A DNA stretch of 64,000 nucleotides. Origin: Candidatus Kapaibacterium sp. (GTDB taxonomy: Bacteria; Bacteroidota; Ignavibacteria; Kapaibacteriales; UBA2268). The notes beneath the pieces are model-generated. The model worked only from the letters and a program-made list of their open reading frames with translations, was not told the origin of the DNA and ran no database searches. Below, piece by piece: positions 51,192 through 62,238 of this stretch; position 1 is the stretch's first letter, and every line of letters starts with the position of its first letter. The stretch is taken from NCBI GenBank assembly GCA_937927515.1, contig CALBDO010000006.1, forward strand, positions 1-64,000, read 5' to 3'. The position numbers were made by a program, and so were the translations under genes.

Positions 51192-52184
51192 ATGGAACTA
51201 ACAACAAATTACATGGGGTTGTCTTTGAAATCGCCATTAGTTGCTTCTGCATCTCCATTAACAGAGGATTTGAAGGGAATAAAGAAACTTGAAGATGCTG
51301 GAGCGGCTGCTGTGGTGCTTCCATCTATTTTCGAAGAACAGCTACGTTCTGAACAAAAAGATTTATTTTACCATACCACACAGGGGACATACTCATACTA
51401 CGAATCTCTCACCTATTTTCCCGAAATGGATGAGTATCGATTTGTAACCGAGCAGTATTTAGAATTGATTAGGAAGGCAAAAGAAAGTGTTTCCATACCG
51501 ATTATAGCTAGCTTAAATGGGGCAACTTCTGGAGGCTGGGTTGAATTTGCAAAGAAAATAGAGCAAGCTGGTGCTGATGCACTTGAATTGAACATTTATT
51601 TCATACCCACAGACCCCGATGAAACCAGCGAAGAGGTGGAAAGTTCTTATCTCGAAATTGTCGAGGCTGTTCGTGCCACGGTAAAAATACCCCTAGCAGT
51701 GAAGTTAAGTCCCTTCTTCTCAAATTTTGCCAATTTTGCTAAAAAAGTCGAACAAGCTGGCGCAAATGCTTTGGTATTGTTCAACAGATTCTATCAGCCA
51801 GATATCGACCTGGAAAATCTCATAGTACGTCCCTCAATACATCTAAGCACATCACACGCTAATCGTTTACCAATGCGCTGGATTGCTATTTTGAAGAACA
51901 AAGTAAATCTCGACTTTGCTGCCACCAGTGGTATCCATACCTCTGATGACGTAATCAAAATGCTACTTGTAGGTGCAAATGTAACAATGCTTTGCTCTGC
52001 TCTGCTGAAAAACGGTGTCTATTACCTTTTGCAATTAGAAAGAGAAATTGTTGAATGGATGCAAGAACATCAGTACGATAGCGTTAAACAAATGATTGGC
52101 GTAATGTCTCAAGAGAAAACACCAAATCCAAGTGAATACGAACGCGTTCAATATATTAAAGCTATCTCCTCGTACAAGATTTAA
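51192..52184 (+). CDS. Dihydroorotate dehydrogenase-like FMN protein paired with nifJ
   Basis: A 330-residue TIM-barrel flavoprotein of the dihydroorotate dehydrogenase-like group. It begins LTTNYMGLSLKSPLVASASP, as in class 1 enzymes, with IIASLNGATSGGW, ALELNIYFIPTD, VKLSPFF and the phosphate-site FAATSGIHTSDDVIKMLLVGANVTML. The NIY and SPFF segments differ from true PyrD, so orotate may not be the product. It follows nifJ by 93 bp with a strong GGAG site, a pairing seen in other anaerobes, where its role is unknown. Confidence 0.85.
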   Translation: MELTTNYMGLSLKSPLVASASPLTEDLKGIKKLEDAGAAAVVLPSIFEEQLRSEQKDLFYHTTQGTYSYYESLTYFPEMDEYRFVTEQYLELIRKAKESVSIPIIASLNGATSGGWVEFAKKIEQAGADALELNIYFIPTDPDETSEEVESSYLEIVEAVRATVKIPLAVKLSPFFSNFANFAKKVEQAGANALVLFNRFYQPDIDLENLIVRPSIHLSTSHANRLPMRWIAILKNKVNLDFAATSGIHTSDDVIKMLLVGANVTMLCSALLKNGVYYLLQLEREIVEWMQEHQYDSVKQMIGVMSQEKTPNPSEYERVQYIKAISSYKI

Positions 52185-52238
52185 TTAAGGCAATAAGTTT
52201 CAGAAATTATAACATTTTAAGGGAATTTAAAAGAGTAA

Positions 52239-52850
52239 TTATTTCTCTTTGAGTTCCTCTTTCCTTTGCTTTTCATATTGTTGTATCTTGACCTTGTCTG
52301 GAGCAAGGACTATAGAAATTCTTTTGCCTTCGGCTTTAATTGTCTGGTCCACTTTGCTTATGTCGCTTAAAGCCTCGACAAATCTGTTTAGTAGTTCTTC
52401 TCCAATTTCTTGGTGCATCATTTCTCTACCACGGAATATTACTGTACCTTTCACCTTGTTCCCGTCAAGTAAGAATTCTCTTGCATGGCGGACTTTGAAA
52501 TTAAAATCGTGGGAGTCTGTTCTCCATTTGAACCGTATTTCCTTCAATTGCTGTTGTGCTTGTTTTTTACGTTCTTGCTTCTCTTTCTTTTGTTGCTCAA
52601 AGATAAATTTGCCATAGTCAATGATTTTGGCAACAGGTGGGTCCGCTTGAGGAGCTATAAGTACAAGGTCCAGCTCTCTTTGATATGCAATCGACAAAGC
52701 TTCGTTAGTCGGATAGATTCCGAGCATCTTGCCATTTTCATCAATTAGACGAACTTTTTCGACGCGAATTTCATTATTTACTTTGAATTTAGAATCGGAG
52801 GCTTTCCCACGATATTGTGGTTTGAAAGGAGTGTTGTTCAAACTTTTCAA
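52239..52850 (-). CDS. infC: Translation initiation factor IF-3
   Basis: A 203-residue IF-3 with an N-domain (VNNEIRVEKVRLIDENGKMLG) and IDYGKFIFEQQKKEK leading through the lysine-rich linker to the C-domain (KEIRFKWRTDSHDFNFKVRHAREFL and KVKGTVIFRGREM). The start appears to be TTG at 52850, after AAAGGGAA. No ATG lies near the N-terminus and an in-frame TAA directly precedes the TTG. A rare start codon is typical of infC autoregulation. Its 35-residue N-terminal extension is longer than in E. coli. Confidence 0.95.
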   Translation of the reverse strand: MKSLNNTPFKPQYRGKASDSKFKVNNEIRVEKVRLIDENGKMLGIYPTNEALSIAYQRELDLVLIAPQADPPVAKIIDYGKFIFEQQKKEKQERKKQAQQQLKEIRFKWRTDSHDFNFKVRHAREFLLDGNKVKGTVIFRGREMMHQEIGEELLNRFVEALSDISKVDQTIKAEGKRISIVLAPDKVKIQQYEKQRKEELKEK

Positions 52851-52976
52851 TTATTCCCTTTTGTTTGTTCATAATACTCTTTAATAAAAGTACAAAAATA
52901 AAAATAATTATCGATTAACCAATCTAACATAAGCATTTTTTATTAAATTAAAGCTTTCAATAATTTACGCTTGGTT

Positions 52977-55900
52977 ATGAAAAAGATAAAATTTCTTAAC
53001 CTCCTTTCAATTATGTTCACACTTTTTGCTTTAATATTGTCTCTGACATTAATCTTGAACATATTTAACAAATCGTCCGAAATTAATTTTAGTACTTTTT
53101 GGTCCCCACAATTTTTGATTTTTATCTTTTTGTTAGCTATTTTCTTTTCTTTTTCACAACTTGCTAAGAATTTCGACATCATAAGTAAAGATTTTGAACT
53201 TCGAAATACTCTTTTCAATGGAATATTAGAAAGCTCAAGCATTGGATTAGTTCTTGCTAGCAAGAGTGGCGGTGTTATTCTTTGCAATAAATTTGCAAAG
53301 GATTTTCTTGGTTTTTCTTGTGAAATTGGGGCAAATGTTTTCGATGTTTTCAATCTACGAGATGTCCTCGACGAAAAGAAAGTAATTTCCAATGGTGAAA
53401 TCTTAACTTTAATGGATTATGAAATCGAGCTCTCCAATATGAAAAAGAAATACTTAGATTTGACAATTTTTGAGAATAAGGAAGCAGAAACATTCTTATT
53501 CCTCTTTAGTGATAGGACAGATTTTATTGAAATAAAAAACATTGCATACATACGAAAGCAGTTGTTGGAAGCAATGGATGAAGCCGTGGTATTAGTCGAT
53601 AGCGAAGGGAACATTGTAGAATTCAACGAGGCATATTCTAAATTGAGTAGAATCCCAAAAGAAAAGTTAGTAACTGGTAAAATTTTTGACCTTTTTGAGC
53701 ATGGTAATTTATTAAGTGAGTTTCCTGATGAATGGGAAAAAAACTACATTGAAAAATTGAAGTCTGTTTTAAAAACTGGGGAACTATCGCCTTTTGAGGG
53801 GAAAGTTCTTAAGTTTTCCGTCTCCTTTCCAGAAAAAAAACACTACCAACAGAAAATTTTCAAAGTTAATCTGAATGATAATAAATACTTGATTGGTAGT
53901 ACAACTATCGAAATTACCCAACTTGAGAATTTACTAGAGGAAGTGAAAAATGTAAATGCAATTCTTGAGCAAAGAATCGAAGAAAAGGAAAAGGAATTGG
54001 GAATAAGAATACAAGAACTAGACCAGATTAATGAAGAGCTTAGAAATGAGATTGAATTAAGGAAAAGGACCGAGGAACAATTAAAACTTAGCGAATCGAA
54101 ATATAGAAATTTTGTCCAGAATCTACCCGTCGGTGTGTATAGAAGCACATTAGATGGGCAGATTGTTCTGGCAAATCAAAGTTTGGCAAAGATTCTCGGG
54201 TGTAGTTCTGTGGAGGAATTACTAAGTTCCTCTGCATTTGATTTTTATGTCGATAAAAATATGCGTTTCAAAGTACTGGAGTTGCATTCTTCGGAAGCCG
54301 AAGGTCTTCTGAAGGTCGAAACAGAGATGATAACCAAAGATGGTAGAAAAATCATTGTGGAGGATTATGGGAAAGGTAGTCTCGACAATGATTCAATGAA
54401 AATATTTTTCGATGGCATCATTATAGACATTACTGAGAAGTACAAATATCAAAAAGAATTGGAAAAACGGGAGAAGCTTTTTCGACAATTATTTGAAAGA
54501 CTTAATGAAATTTTAATCCAAATGAACACAGATGGAGTTATTGAATTGGTTTCTCCTTCAATTTCAAAAGTTCTTGGATATTCACCAGAAAAGTTGATAG
54601 GGAAAAATCTTTCGAGCCTTCTCGAAAAACCGGATTGGCTGGGTAAAATATTTCAGATTATCAATGAAAATGGCTCCGCAAGCGACATTGTATTGCCATT
54701 TGTAGCTCAAGATAATAGTGTTAAATTCTTAAAAGGAGATTACTTCTTGTTTATAGATGAAATATCTGGTTTAAAAATTATCGAAGTCTTGCTCCGAGAT
54801 GTAACAGAAGATTTAGAGAACCAAAACTACATAAATTCAATGTTTTCGATTTTTCGTACTTTCAGTACAGAAAGAGATATTTTTGAAATTGCTGATAATA
54901 TTTATAAAACATTAAAGAATTTTACATTAGTTCCAAATTATATTTTTGCATTATATGAACCCGAAACTCAAAGTTTGAAAGTCATTCGCCAAGATGATAG
55001 GTTTGGTCATCGCTTTATTCGTATCAGTCTCGACAATGAAGAGCACCCGCTTATTAAACCCATAAAGCAAAACAAGATAATGTTCTTTAAAAGTGAGGAT
55101 TTGGAAGAATTTTGGTTCGACAAAAGGTTTCAACAGCCGTCATACCTTATTTCAATTCCTCTTGTTTCTAACAATAATGTTTTGGGATTAATATCAATAT
55201 ATACTTATGCTCAAGAACATAGATTGTCAAAGTCGAAACTTTATCTTCTCTCTTCCATAGCAGAACAAATAACGATTGGATTGGAGAGGAAATTGCTTGC
55301 AGACCAACTTGAAATTCAATTAAAATTGTTCGAATCTTTGGTTGAATCGATACCGTATCCGATTTACTACCGTGACCTTCTTAGCAAAAAGTATAGATAC
55401 TGCAACTCTGAATTTGGAAAATTTGCTGGTAAGAAAAGAGAACAAATCATTGGAAAAACTGTAGAAGAAGTCTTTCCAAAGGAACTTTCTGATTTGATAC
55501 TGGAAAAAGATGAAGAAATTCTAAAAGACCCTAGTAAACAACAGTTTGAGCTTAGAGTGAAAACCCCATCAGACGAGGAAAAAATATTTATTTCAATTCG
55601 CTCGCCTATACTGATTGAAGAATCTAAGGAGAAAGCTGTTGTAGGTATATTAATCGACATCACAGAACGTTTGCATTATGAATTTGAACTTAAGAAAGCG
55701 TTAGAATATAATGAATTGTTGCTAAACTTGGTTCCTTCTGCTTTATTTACTTTTGATAAAGAGAAAAGAATCACCTTCTGGAATAAGCAAGCTGAAATTT
55801 TAACAGGATTTAAATCTGAAGAAGTTGTTGGAAACAAATGTTTTATTTGCAATGAAATTAATAAAACCAATCTTTGTCCCATAATCGATAATTCATTAGG

Positions 55901-57284
55901 CGAAAATTACATTGAGAAAGAACAAAAGTTTACCAGAAAAGATGGACAGGAAATAATCTTGTTTAAGAAGGCAACGGTACTTTACGGTAAGGATAATAGT
56001 CTCCTGGGTGGAATTGAAGCTTTTGAGGATATAACTTTGAGAAAACAACTCCAACAGCGATTGGAATACTTAGCTGAAACCAACTCTCGATTGGCGACAA
56101 TTTCCAGCTTTGCAACCAATGTGGACGACTATGAAACGCTCTGCGATGTAATTTTGCCAGTAGGACAGCAAATATCCCAATCAGCGGGCATTTGCTTTGT
56201 TGAAATAGAAAAGGATATGACCAAAGTATTCATTTCTGGCTTAGTCCACTTCAAGATTAGTTACGGAAAAGATACTTATAAAACAATGATACCCATAGAA
56301 AAAATTATTAATTCTTATTTGGGTAAAATCTTTGTTGAGCGAGATTCTTTAGTTGTAGAAAATCCTGAAGAAGACAAGATATTCGATGAATTAAATTTTT
56401 TGAAAGGAAGAAGATTTATTGGCATCCCAGTTGGAAGTGGGAAAAAATTTTACGGTATCTTAATTGCATATGGTAAAGATAATACATACTCGGAGGAAGA
56501 GATTATTTCCTCTGAAAGATTAGCCTTGATTTTTGCTACTAATTTAGATAGAATAAGATATCAACATGAGTTGGAGGATATTTTAAATAAGCAGCTACAA
56601 ATTAATGAACTGCGCTCGAACTTTATTAATTTAATTTCCCACGAATATCGGACGCCTCTGCAAGCCGTTATTCTCTCTTCGGATATACTAAGAAAACATT
56701 TTGATAAACTAACTCCAGAACAAAAAGAAAAGCAATTCAAAATAATTGAGAAAGCGGTTTCCGATATGTCGCAAATGCTCGAAAATGTAACGCTTTATAA
56801 CAAATTAACTCAACCTACGGAAACTGTCCAGTTGGAAAATGTTAACGCTAAATCCTTTTTCAGTAGCTTGATACAAGATTTTCAATTATATTACCAGGAC
56901 AAAGCAAAATTTAATTACCAGTTTTCATCGTCTTTAAATGATATTCGGATTGACCAAAAACTAATGCAAATCATTTTTTCAAATTTACTTTCGAATGCGG
57001 TTAAGTACTCGCAACCAAATTCAAAAATCGACATCTTGGTAAAAATAAACGAAGAAGAATTGCTGGTTTCTATTAAAGATAATGGAATTGGAATAAATGA
57101 AGAGGAGATGCAAAAGATATTCGAGCCATTTTACCGAGGGAAGAATACAAAAACAATTGCCGGAACCGGCCTTGGGCTATCTATTGTTTCAAACTCTGTT
57201 AAGTTGCTGGGAGGAAAAATCAATGTAGAATCGAAAGTAGGCAAAGGAACAGTTATTGAAATTCGCATACCGTTGATTTTATAA
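52977..57284 (+). CDS. Membrane-bound multi-PAS/GAF histidine kinase
   Basis: A 1435-residue kinase. Two membrane helices (residues about 7-28 and 43-62) anchor it. PAS-like domains follow (about 75-185 and 190-300), then a coiled coil (about 315-375, rich in E/K with a heptad pattern), two PAS domains (375-620), a GAF domain (625-770), two more PAS (775-1025) and a second GAF (1035-1190). The HisKA has its histidine in NLISHEYRTPLQAV near 1221, and the HATPase has DNGIGINEEEM and GTGLGLSIV. No receiver is fused or adjacent. The frame begins with TTG two codons earlier; ATG 52977 is preferred. Its 3' end stops 4 bp from the convergent dnaX. Confidence 0.92.
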   Translation: MKKIKFLNLLSIMFTLFALILSLTLILNIFNKSSEINFSTFWSPQFLIFIFLLAIFFSFSQLAKNFDIISKDFELRNTLFNGILESSSIGLVLASKSGGVILCNKFAKDFLGFSCEIGANVFDVFNLRDVLDEKKVISNGEILTLMDYEIELSNMKKKYLDLTIFENKEAETFLFLFSDRTDFIEIKNIAYIRKQLLEAMDEAVVLVDSEGNIVEFNEAYSKLSRIPKEKLVTGKIFDLFEHGNLLSEFPDEWEKNYIEKLKSVLKTGELSPFEGKVLKFSVSFPEKKHYQQKIFKVNLNDNKYLIGSTTIEITQLENLLEEVKNVNAILEQRIEEKEKELGIRIQELDQINEELRNEIELRKRTEEQLKLSESKYRNFVQNLPVGVYRSTLDGQIVLANQSLAKILGCSSVEELLSSSAFDFYVDKNMRFKVLELHSSEAEGLLKVETEMITKDGRKIIVEDYGKGSLDNDSMKIFFDGIIIDITEKYKYQKELEKREKLFRQLFERLNEILIQMNTDGVIELVSPSISKVLGYSPEKLIGKNLSSLLEKPDWLGKIFQIINENGSASDIVLPFVAQDNSVKFLKGDYFLFIDEISGLKIIEVLLRDVTEDLENQNYINSMFSIFRTFSTERDIFEIADNIYKTLKNFTLVPNYIFALYEPETQSLKVIRQDDRFGHRFIRISLDNEEHPLIKPIKQNKIMFFKSEDLEEFWFDKRFQQPSYLISIPLVSNNNVLGLISIYTYAQEHRLSKSKLYLLSSIAEQITIGLERKLLADQLEIQLKLFESLVESIPYPIYYRDLLSKKYRYCNSEFGKFAGKKREQIIGKTVEEVFPKELSDLILEKDEEILKDPSKQQFELRVKTPSDEEKIFISIRSPILIEESKEKAVVGILIDITERLHYEFELKKALEYNELLLNLVPSALFTFDKEKRITFWNKQAEILTGFKSEEVVGNKCFICNEINKTNLCPIIDNSLGENYIEKEQKFTRKDGQEIILFKKATVLYGKDNSLLGGIEAFEDITLRKQLQQRLEYLAETNSRLATISSFATNVDDYETLCDVILPVGQQISQSAGICFVEIEKDMTKVFISGLVHFKISYGKDTYKTMIPIEKIINSYLGKIFVERDSLVVENPEEDKIFDELNFLKGRRFIGIPVGSGKKFYGILIAYGKDNTYSEEEIISSERLALIFATNLDRIRYQHELEDILNKQLQINELRSNFINLISHEYRTPLQAVILSSDILRKHFDKLTPEQKEKQFKIIEKAVSDMSQMLENVTLYNKLTQPTETVQLENVNAKSFFSSLIQDFQLYYQDKAKFNYQFSSSLNDIRIDQKLMQIIFSNLLSNAVKYSQPNSKIDILVKINEEELLVSIKDNGIGINEEEMQKIFEPFYRGKNTKTIAGTGLGLSIVSNSVKLLGGKINVESKVGKGTVIEIRIPLIL

Positions 57285-57288
57285 ATGA

Positions 57289-58878
57289 TTATGGCAAGGG
57301 TATCTCTCTTGCATCGAAGTAGTCCTTCAAAGTTTTTTCAATAATGCTCTCATTCTCCGATGAGTTTTTATTATTGATTGGATTTGTTGTATTACTTACC
57401 GATTTTGTATCTTGAGAATTTATTTCGGAAAAAATTATCTCTAATTCAAAATTTTCGCCGAAGAATTCTTTTATGGCTTGTTTAATAGAGCGCTTTTTGC
57501 TATTGAGATTTTCGTATACTACTTCGTTTTTAGCAATTATAAGGATTTGTTTCGTTTTGAATTCGACATCTATCAATCGGCTGATGTAAAATGATTTCAA
57601 ACCATTTAATTTATTACCATAGGTATTTAGAAAGTCTTCCCATTTAGGGTTTTCGCTTGTTATGGTTTGTGGTTTATTAGAAGAACTTAATTGCTGTTGT
57701 TTGCTGGAAGGAGTCTCGTTTGCAAACGAATTGAACTTTGCCGTTTGTTTTAACTCTTGGATTTCTTTAATTAGTTCGTTGAGTTCAATTGCATTGGGCA
57801 TTTCAATAATTTGCAAAAGCAAAAGTTCGAGCCTGATTCGTGGAATGGAGGAAAATTTAATTTGTTGCTCAAAGTTTGAAATTAAATTCATAATTCGCAG
57901 TAGGTCTTTATCGTTAAATTTTTTTGCTTCTTCTAAGTACTTATTTAGGATTACACGAGGTGCATTGATTTTATCCTCCTTTTGTGTTACTTTTAGGTAG
58001 AAAATGTTTCTAAAATGCTCAAGCAAGCCAACGAGAAATTCTGAATAGTCGTAGCCATTTTTGGTGATAGCCTCGCAAATCTCGAAAGCTATGGCACTAT
58101 CTTTTTTGTGAAAAGCATCCGAGACTTTGAAGTAGAAATCAGAATCTATTAAATGGAGAAGCTCACTAACCTTTTCAAAAATAATCTCTTTTCCAGCAGA
58201 GGCAACAAATTGGTCGAATATACTTTGTGCGTCTCGCATCGACCCGTCTGCTTTTTTCGCAATGGTAAATAGGCTCATTTCATCAATTTGGATTCCTTCT
58301 GCTTTGGCAATTTTGGAGATTTGTTCCTGAATTGTATTATCCTCTAATCGATGAAAATCAAATCTTTGGCATCTACTTACTATTGTTGGTATTACCTTGT
58401 GGGGTTCTGTTGTAGCAAATATAAAAATCAAATGTTTTGGTGGTTCTTCTAATATTTTCAAAAGTGCATTGAAAGCCGAAGTAGAAAGCATATGAACTTC
58501 GTCGATTATGTAAATCTTGTACTTACCGGCTATTGGTGGATACTTTGCGTTTTCTCGTAATGTTCTGATATCATCAACACTATTATTCGATGCACCATCA
58601 ATTTCTATAACATCCAAAGAACGACCCTCGAGTATATTTAGGCAGGAGTCGCAATGATTGCAAGGTTCTGCATCAACAGCATTTGCACAATTAACAACTC
58701 GGGATAATATTCTTGCAGTTGTGGTTTTACCAACTCCACGTGGTCCAGTAAACAAGTATGCATGATGAATTCTGCCAAAGCGTACAGCGTTCTTAAGAGT
58801 CTGTGTTATATGCTCTTGACCTATGACTTCATCAAACCTCAAGGGGCGCCATTTCCTCGCTGTGACTATATATCCCAT
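57289..58878 (-). CDS. dnaX: DNA polymerase III subunit gamma/tau
   Basis: The clamp-loader ATPase. In its 529 residues are YIVTARKWRPLRFDEVIGQEH at the N-terminus, the P-loop GPRGVGKTTT (about 45), a zinc module (CANAVDAEPCNHCDSC), IIDEVHMLS, and ATTEPHKVIPTIVSRCQRFDF with the SRC arginine finger. The C-terminal 150 residues are low-complexity and tau-like. I see no AAAAAAG slippery heptamer; the nearest is CAAAAAG, so gamma by frameshift is not supported. The gap 58879-59023 is AT-rich and shows no clear signal. Confidence 0.96.
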   Translation of the reverse strand: MGYIVTARKWRPLRFDEVIGQEHITQTLKNAVRFGRIHHAYLFTGPRGVGKTTTARILSRVVNCANAVDAEPCNHCDSCLNILEGRSLDVIEIDGASNNSVDDIRTLRENAKYPPIAGKYKIYIIDEVHMLSTSAFNALLKILEEPPKHLIFIFATTEPHKVIPTIVSRCQRFDFHRLEDNTIQEQISKIAKAEGIQIDEMSLFTIAKKADGSMRDAQSIFDQFVASAGKEIIFEKVSELLHLIDSDFYFKVSDAFHKKDSAIAFEICEAITKNGYDYSEFLVGLLEHFRNIFYLKVTQKEDKINAPRVILNKYLEEAKKFNDKDLLRIMNLISNFEQQIKFSSIPRIRLELLLLQIIEMPNAIELNELIKEIQELKQTAKFNSFANETPSSKQQQLSSSNKPQTITSENPKWEDFLNTYGNKLNGLKSFYISRLIDVEFKTKQILIIAKNEVVYENLNSKKRSIKQAIKEFFGENFELEIIFSEINSQDTKSVSNTTNPINNKNSSENESIIEKTLKDYFDAREIPLP

Positions 58879-59023
58879 ATTATATTGCTTTTTAAAAATT
58901 CAAATTAAAAAAATCACTCTATCTAACAAACTTGCTTGTTGCTCTTGTGAGATATTCAGTTTATTTTAAAATTTCATAATTTGCATTTTATTCGTCTCCT
59001 TTAGTTAATTAACTTAAATTAGT

Positions 59024-61813
59024 ATGAGAAAAAAGTTATCTATTTGTTTGACACTATTTTTTTTAATTCTCAACGTGCAAATTAACTTTTCATTGGACCA
59101 GAATATTTATTTGCGTTTCAAGAAGGGGACAAAAAAGTCCGAAATCTGGAATATTATTAAATCCGAGGGATTTAAAACCTTTAACCAGCTTTTACCCGAG
59201 GAAGCATCTTTTACTGTGAAACTTCAAAAAGGAGCGAAGATTCTTGGTGTGGACAATAAAAAATTGGAAAAGATACTTCTTGCAGAAGAGCCATTGCTTC
59301 GAACTTATGAGCTTAGTATCGAAACAGGACTAAGCATTGAAAAATTCTGTAGTTATCTGTTAAAAAAATATCCACAAATTGAAATTGCAGAGCCAATCTA
59401 TTTTAACGAAATTTTGGAAATCCCAAACGACCCATTGGCTCCTTCACAGACGATGCTATCGACAATCAAGGCTTTCCAAACTTGGGATAGCATTAAAGGG
59501 GACACAAATGTTGTAATTGGGATTGTCGATATCGGGGTACTTCAAGAGCACGAGGATTTATCTGCTTCAATTGCGATTAATTGGTTGGAAATCCCCGACA
59601 ATGGTATAGATGACGATGGGAATGGCTTTGTAGACGATTACAGAGGATGCAATCTGGCATACGCTTTTGAAGGGAATGGTGGTAATACATTTCACCCATC
59701 TGAACACGGAACAGCTGTTGCTGGGATTGCTGGAGCAACAACCAACAACTCAAAAGGAATAGCTGGCGTGGGGTATAAATGTAGAATATTCCCCATAAAA
59801 GCTTCAAAGGTTACAAATTTATCTACAATAGATTACGGCTACAAAGGTATCTTGTATGCTGGTATACGTGGTTTCGATGTCGTAAATTGCAGCTGGGGAA
59901 AATCCAATAAACCGCCTTCACCAATAGAACAATCTATAATTGATTACGCAATTTCTCGCGGAGTGGTTGTTGTTGCTGCTGCTGGAAACGAACGAAATGC
60001 TAGTACAATGCTCTATCCAGCTGGTTATTTTGGAGTGCTCTCTGTTGGTGAAGTAAATCAAGTTGATTACGTTACCACAAACACATCTATTAATGAATCT
60101 GTGAGAATAATGGCACCTGGCGAAGGAAATTACATCACTTTAAATACGCCAAATGGGTACGAAGCATCGACACGAGGAGGAACCTCCTTTGCCGCTCCAG
60201 TTGTATCTGGCGCTGTAGCGATTGTGCGCTCGCAGTATCCAGAATTAGACCCATTGCAAACAATTGAATATGTTCGCCAGTTGACTGATGATATTTCGGA
60301 TAAAAATCAGCCATTTCAATACTTAATCCCAGGAAGGATAAATTTATCCAAACTCTTGGAAATCCAACCTTTTTCAATCCCAGGTATCAAGCCCTTGAAA
60401 ATAAGTTTCTCTCGTACCGATGGTACATCCGAGGACCGTTTCTTTCTTGGGGATACTGTAATTGTTAATGTCGATGCTTACAATTACCTTGGTTCAGCCA
60501 AAAATCTAAGATTTGTTTTATCAACTGCTGATATATTCGACAACTCACTTCAAGTTTTGGACGCAGAGCAAGAATTGGAGTTTTTGCCCCAAGACACAAA
60601 GCTTGCTATTGGCCCATTTTCTTTTAAAATTGTTGATAAAAATGACAACCCAACTTTTCTTCGCGTTGATATTTTGGGTGAAAATTCATACAAGGACTTC
60701 TTCTTGATAAGATTTGTACCCACTTCTTATATTACCACATTCGAAAACGATTCAATAAAGTTTTCAATTAGCGACAAAGGTACTCTTGGGTTCTACAGAA
60801 ATACTTCTAACCAATTTGGTTTTGGAGTTGGTAGTAAAAAATTTGGCAACCAAATTTACAAAGCCGGGCTGATGGTTTCGGAGGATTCAAGCAAAATCGT
60901 TACAGCTTTGTATGGTCTTGCTCCAGATGGTAGTGATTTTAGAGTGCTTAAACCTTTTGCTGGAAAAGAGAAGAATGTTTCCATTATCGACGATAGTCTT
61001 GCTCAGCAAATTGATAGAATTGGTGTCCAAATTCAACAATTTGTTTACGTGCCTCCCGATGGAGAAAATTACTTTAAAATTTACTTCACTGTACGGAACA
61101 CATCTGGAAAAGTTTTGAAAAATCTTTCGATAGGGTACTTTCAAGATTGGGACGTTGGAACATCTGCAAAAGAAAATTTTTCTTACCTCGAGCCAGATGC
61201 TATTCCAAGGTCAATTCTGCCAATTTCGGCTGCAGTTCAGTTTATTCAATCCTCGGACTCATCCGTTTTTGTTGGTGTCGGAGTAATCTCCGATAATTCA
61301 ACATATATTCCTCAATCTGCGGTTTTAAGCTCCGATTTTACCTCTGCTTTTTCTCGAGATAAACAGATTCTTTCATTAAATTCAGGCACAAAAATACAGT
61401 TCAAAGGTGTCGATGATATTTCTATCGTAAGCGGGATGAAATTTCCAGGTGAGATTTACCCCGGTGAAACAAGAAGTTTCACAATGATGATTTCGATTAC
61501 TGATAGTCGTGAAAATCTAAAACAGATTTTTTTAAGACATCTTCTGGAAAACCCTACGAATTACTCTGAAAGCTTCGACAACAAGATTCATTTGTATCCA
61601 AATCCTGCAAGTGAATTCGTCTTTGTTCAACCAATCAATTCAAATATTTATTCATCCAAGTTTCAAATTTTCGATTATCTTGGAAATTTAATTGATGAAG
61701 GCTTGTTAAATGCAAATTTTATAGACGTTTCACGATTACCCACAGGCGTTTACTACTTAAAAATCTATTCAAAGCAAAAAGTTTTTATTCAAAGGTTTGT
61801 ACTAATAAGGTAG
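59024..61813 (+). CDS. Secreted S8 (subtilisin-like) protease with type IX sorting domain
   Basis: A 929-residue extracellular protease. It has a signal peptide (residues 1-24), a propeptide-like region to about 140, and an S8 catalytic domain with Asp in [14 protein letters not shown] (about 167), His in [13 protein letters not shown] (about 227) and Ser in [12 protein letters not shown] (about 387). Beta-rich domains follow, then a C-terminal T9SS type A sorting domain ([14 protein letters not shown] ending in [22 protein letters not shown]). The sorting domain implies export by the Bacteroidota-type IX system and strongly supports an FCB-group host. Confidence 0.92.
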   Translation: MRKKLSICLTLFFLILNVQINFSLDQNIYLRFKKGTKKSEIWNIIKSEGFKTFNQLLPEEASFTVKLQKGAKILGVDNKKLEKILLAEEPLLRTYELSIETGLSIEKFCSYLLKKYPQIEIAEPIYFNEILEIPNDPLAPSQTMLSTIKAFQTWDSIKGDTNVVIGIVDIGVLQEHEDLSASIAINWLEIPDNGIDDDGNGFVDDYRGCNLAYAFEGNGGNTFHPSEHGTAVAGIAGATTNNSKGIAGVGYKCRIFPIKASKVTNLSTIDYGYKGILYAGIRGFDVVNCSWGKSNKPPSPIEQSIIDYAISRGVVVVAAAGNERNASTMLYPAGYFGVLSVGEVNQVDYVTTNTSINESVRIMAPGEGNYITLNTPNGYEASTRGGTSFAAPVVSGAVAIVRSQYPELDPLQTIEYVRQLTDDISDKNQPFQYLIPGRINLSKLLEIQPFSIPGIKPLKISFSRTDGTSEDRFFLGDTVIVNVDAYNYLGSAKNLRFVLSTADIFDNSLQVLDAEQELEFLPQDTKLAIGPFSFKIVDKNDNPTFLRVDILGENSYKDFFLIRFVPTSYITTFENDSIKFSISDKGTLGFYRNTSNQFGFGVGSKKFGNQIYKAGLMVSEDSSKIVTALYGLAPDGSDFRVLKPFAGKEKNVSIIDDSLAQQIDRIGVQIQQFVYVPPDGENYFKIYFTVRNTSGKVLKNLSIGYFQDWDVGTSAKENFSYLEPDAIPRSILPISAAVQFIQSSDSSVFVGVGVISDNSTYIPQSAVLSSDFTSAFSRDKQILSLNSGTKIQFKGVDDISIVSGMKFPGEIYPGETRSFTMMISITDSRENLKQIFLRHLLENPTNYSESFDNKIHLYPNPASEFVFVQPINSNIYSSKFQIFDYLGNLIDEGLLNANFIDVSRLPTGVYYLKIYSKQKVFIQRFVLIR

Positions 61814-61820
61814 GGTAGAG

Positions 61821-62237
61821 ATGAAGTCGTATAGAAAAGAAATATGGTTCAATATACCACGAAGAAGAGCATTCGTAAATATTACTCGGGAAGTCGAAAA
61901 ATGCGTGGAGGAGAGCGGAATAAAAGAGGGGTTGTGCCTGGTTAATGCGATGCACATTACTGCAAGTGTTTTTATCAATGATGATGAAAGTGGTTTGCAC
62001 CAAGATTTTGAAACTTGGCTTGAAAAACTTGCTCCAGAGAAACCTTACTCGCAATATCGTCACAATACATTCGAGGATAATGCGGACGCTCATCTTAAAA
62101 GAACGATTATGGGACGAGAAGTGGTTGTTGCAATCACCAACGGGAAATTAGATTTTGGTCCTTGGGAACAGATATTTTATGGTGAATTCGATGGAAATCG
62201 TCGTAAGCGCGTTCTTGTAAAAATCATCGGAGAATGA
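61821..62237 (+). CDS. YjbQ/UPF0047 family protein
   Basis: A 138-residue protein of the YjbQ family, some members of which have weak thiamine-phosphate synthase activity. The core [37 protein letters not shown] and [20 protein letters not shown] are family hallmarks with conserved metal-binding histidines. It starts 7 bp after the protease stop and is followed by a SemiSWEET gene at one base distance. Confidence 0.9.
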   Translation: MKSYRKEIWFNIPRRRAFVNITREVEKCVEESGIKEGLCLVNAMHITASVFINDDESGLHQDFETWLEKLAPEKPYSQYRHNTFEDNADAHLKRTIMGREVVVAITNGKLDFGPWEQIFYGEFDGNRRKRVLVKIIGE

Positions 62238-62238
62238 A

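Noticed and set aside
57289-58878. Programmed frameshift site in dnaX
   Set aside because: The best A-run is CAAAAAG, one base short of the AAAAAAG slippery heptamer, and no suitable downstream structure was seen.
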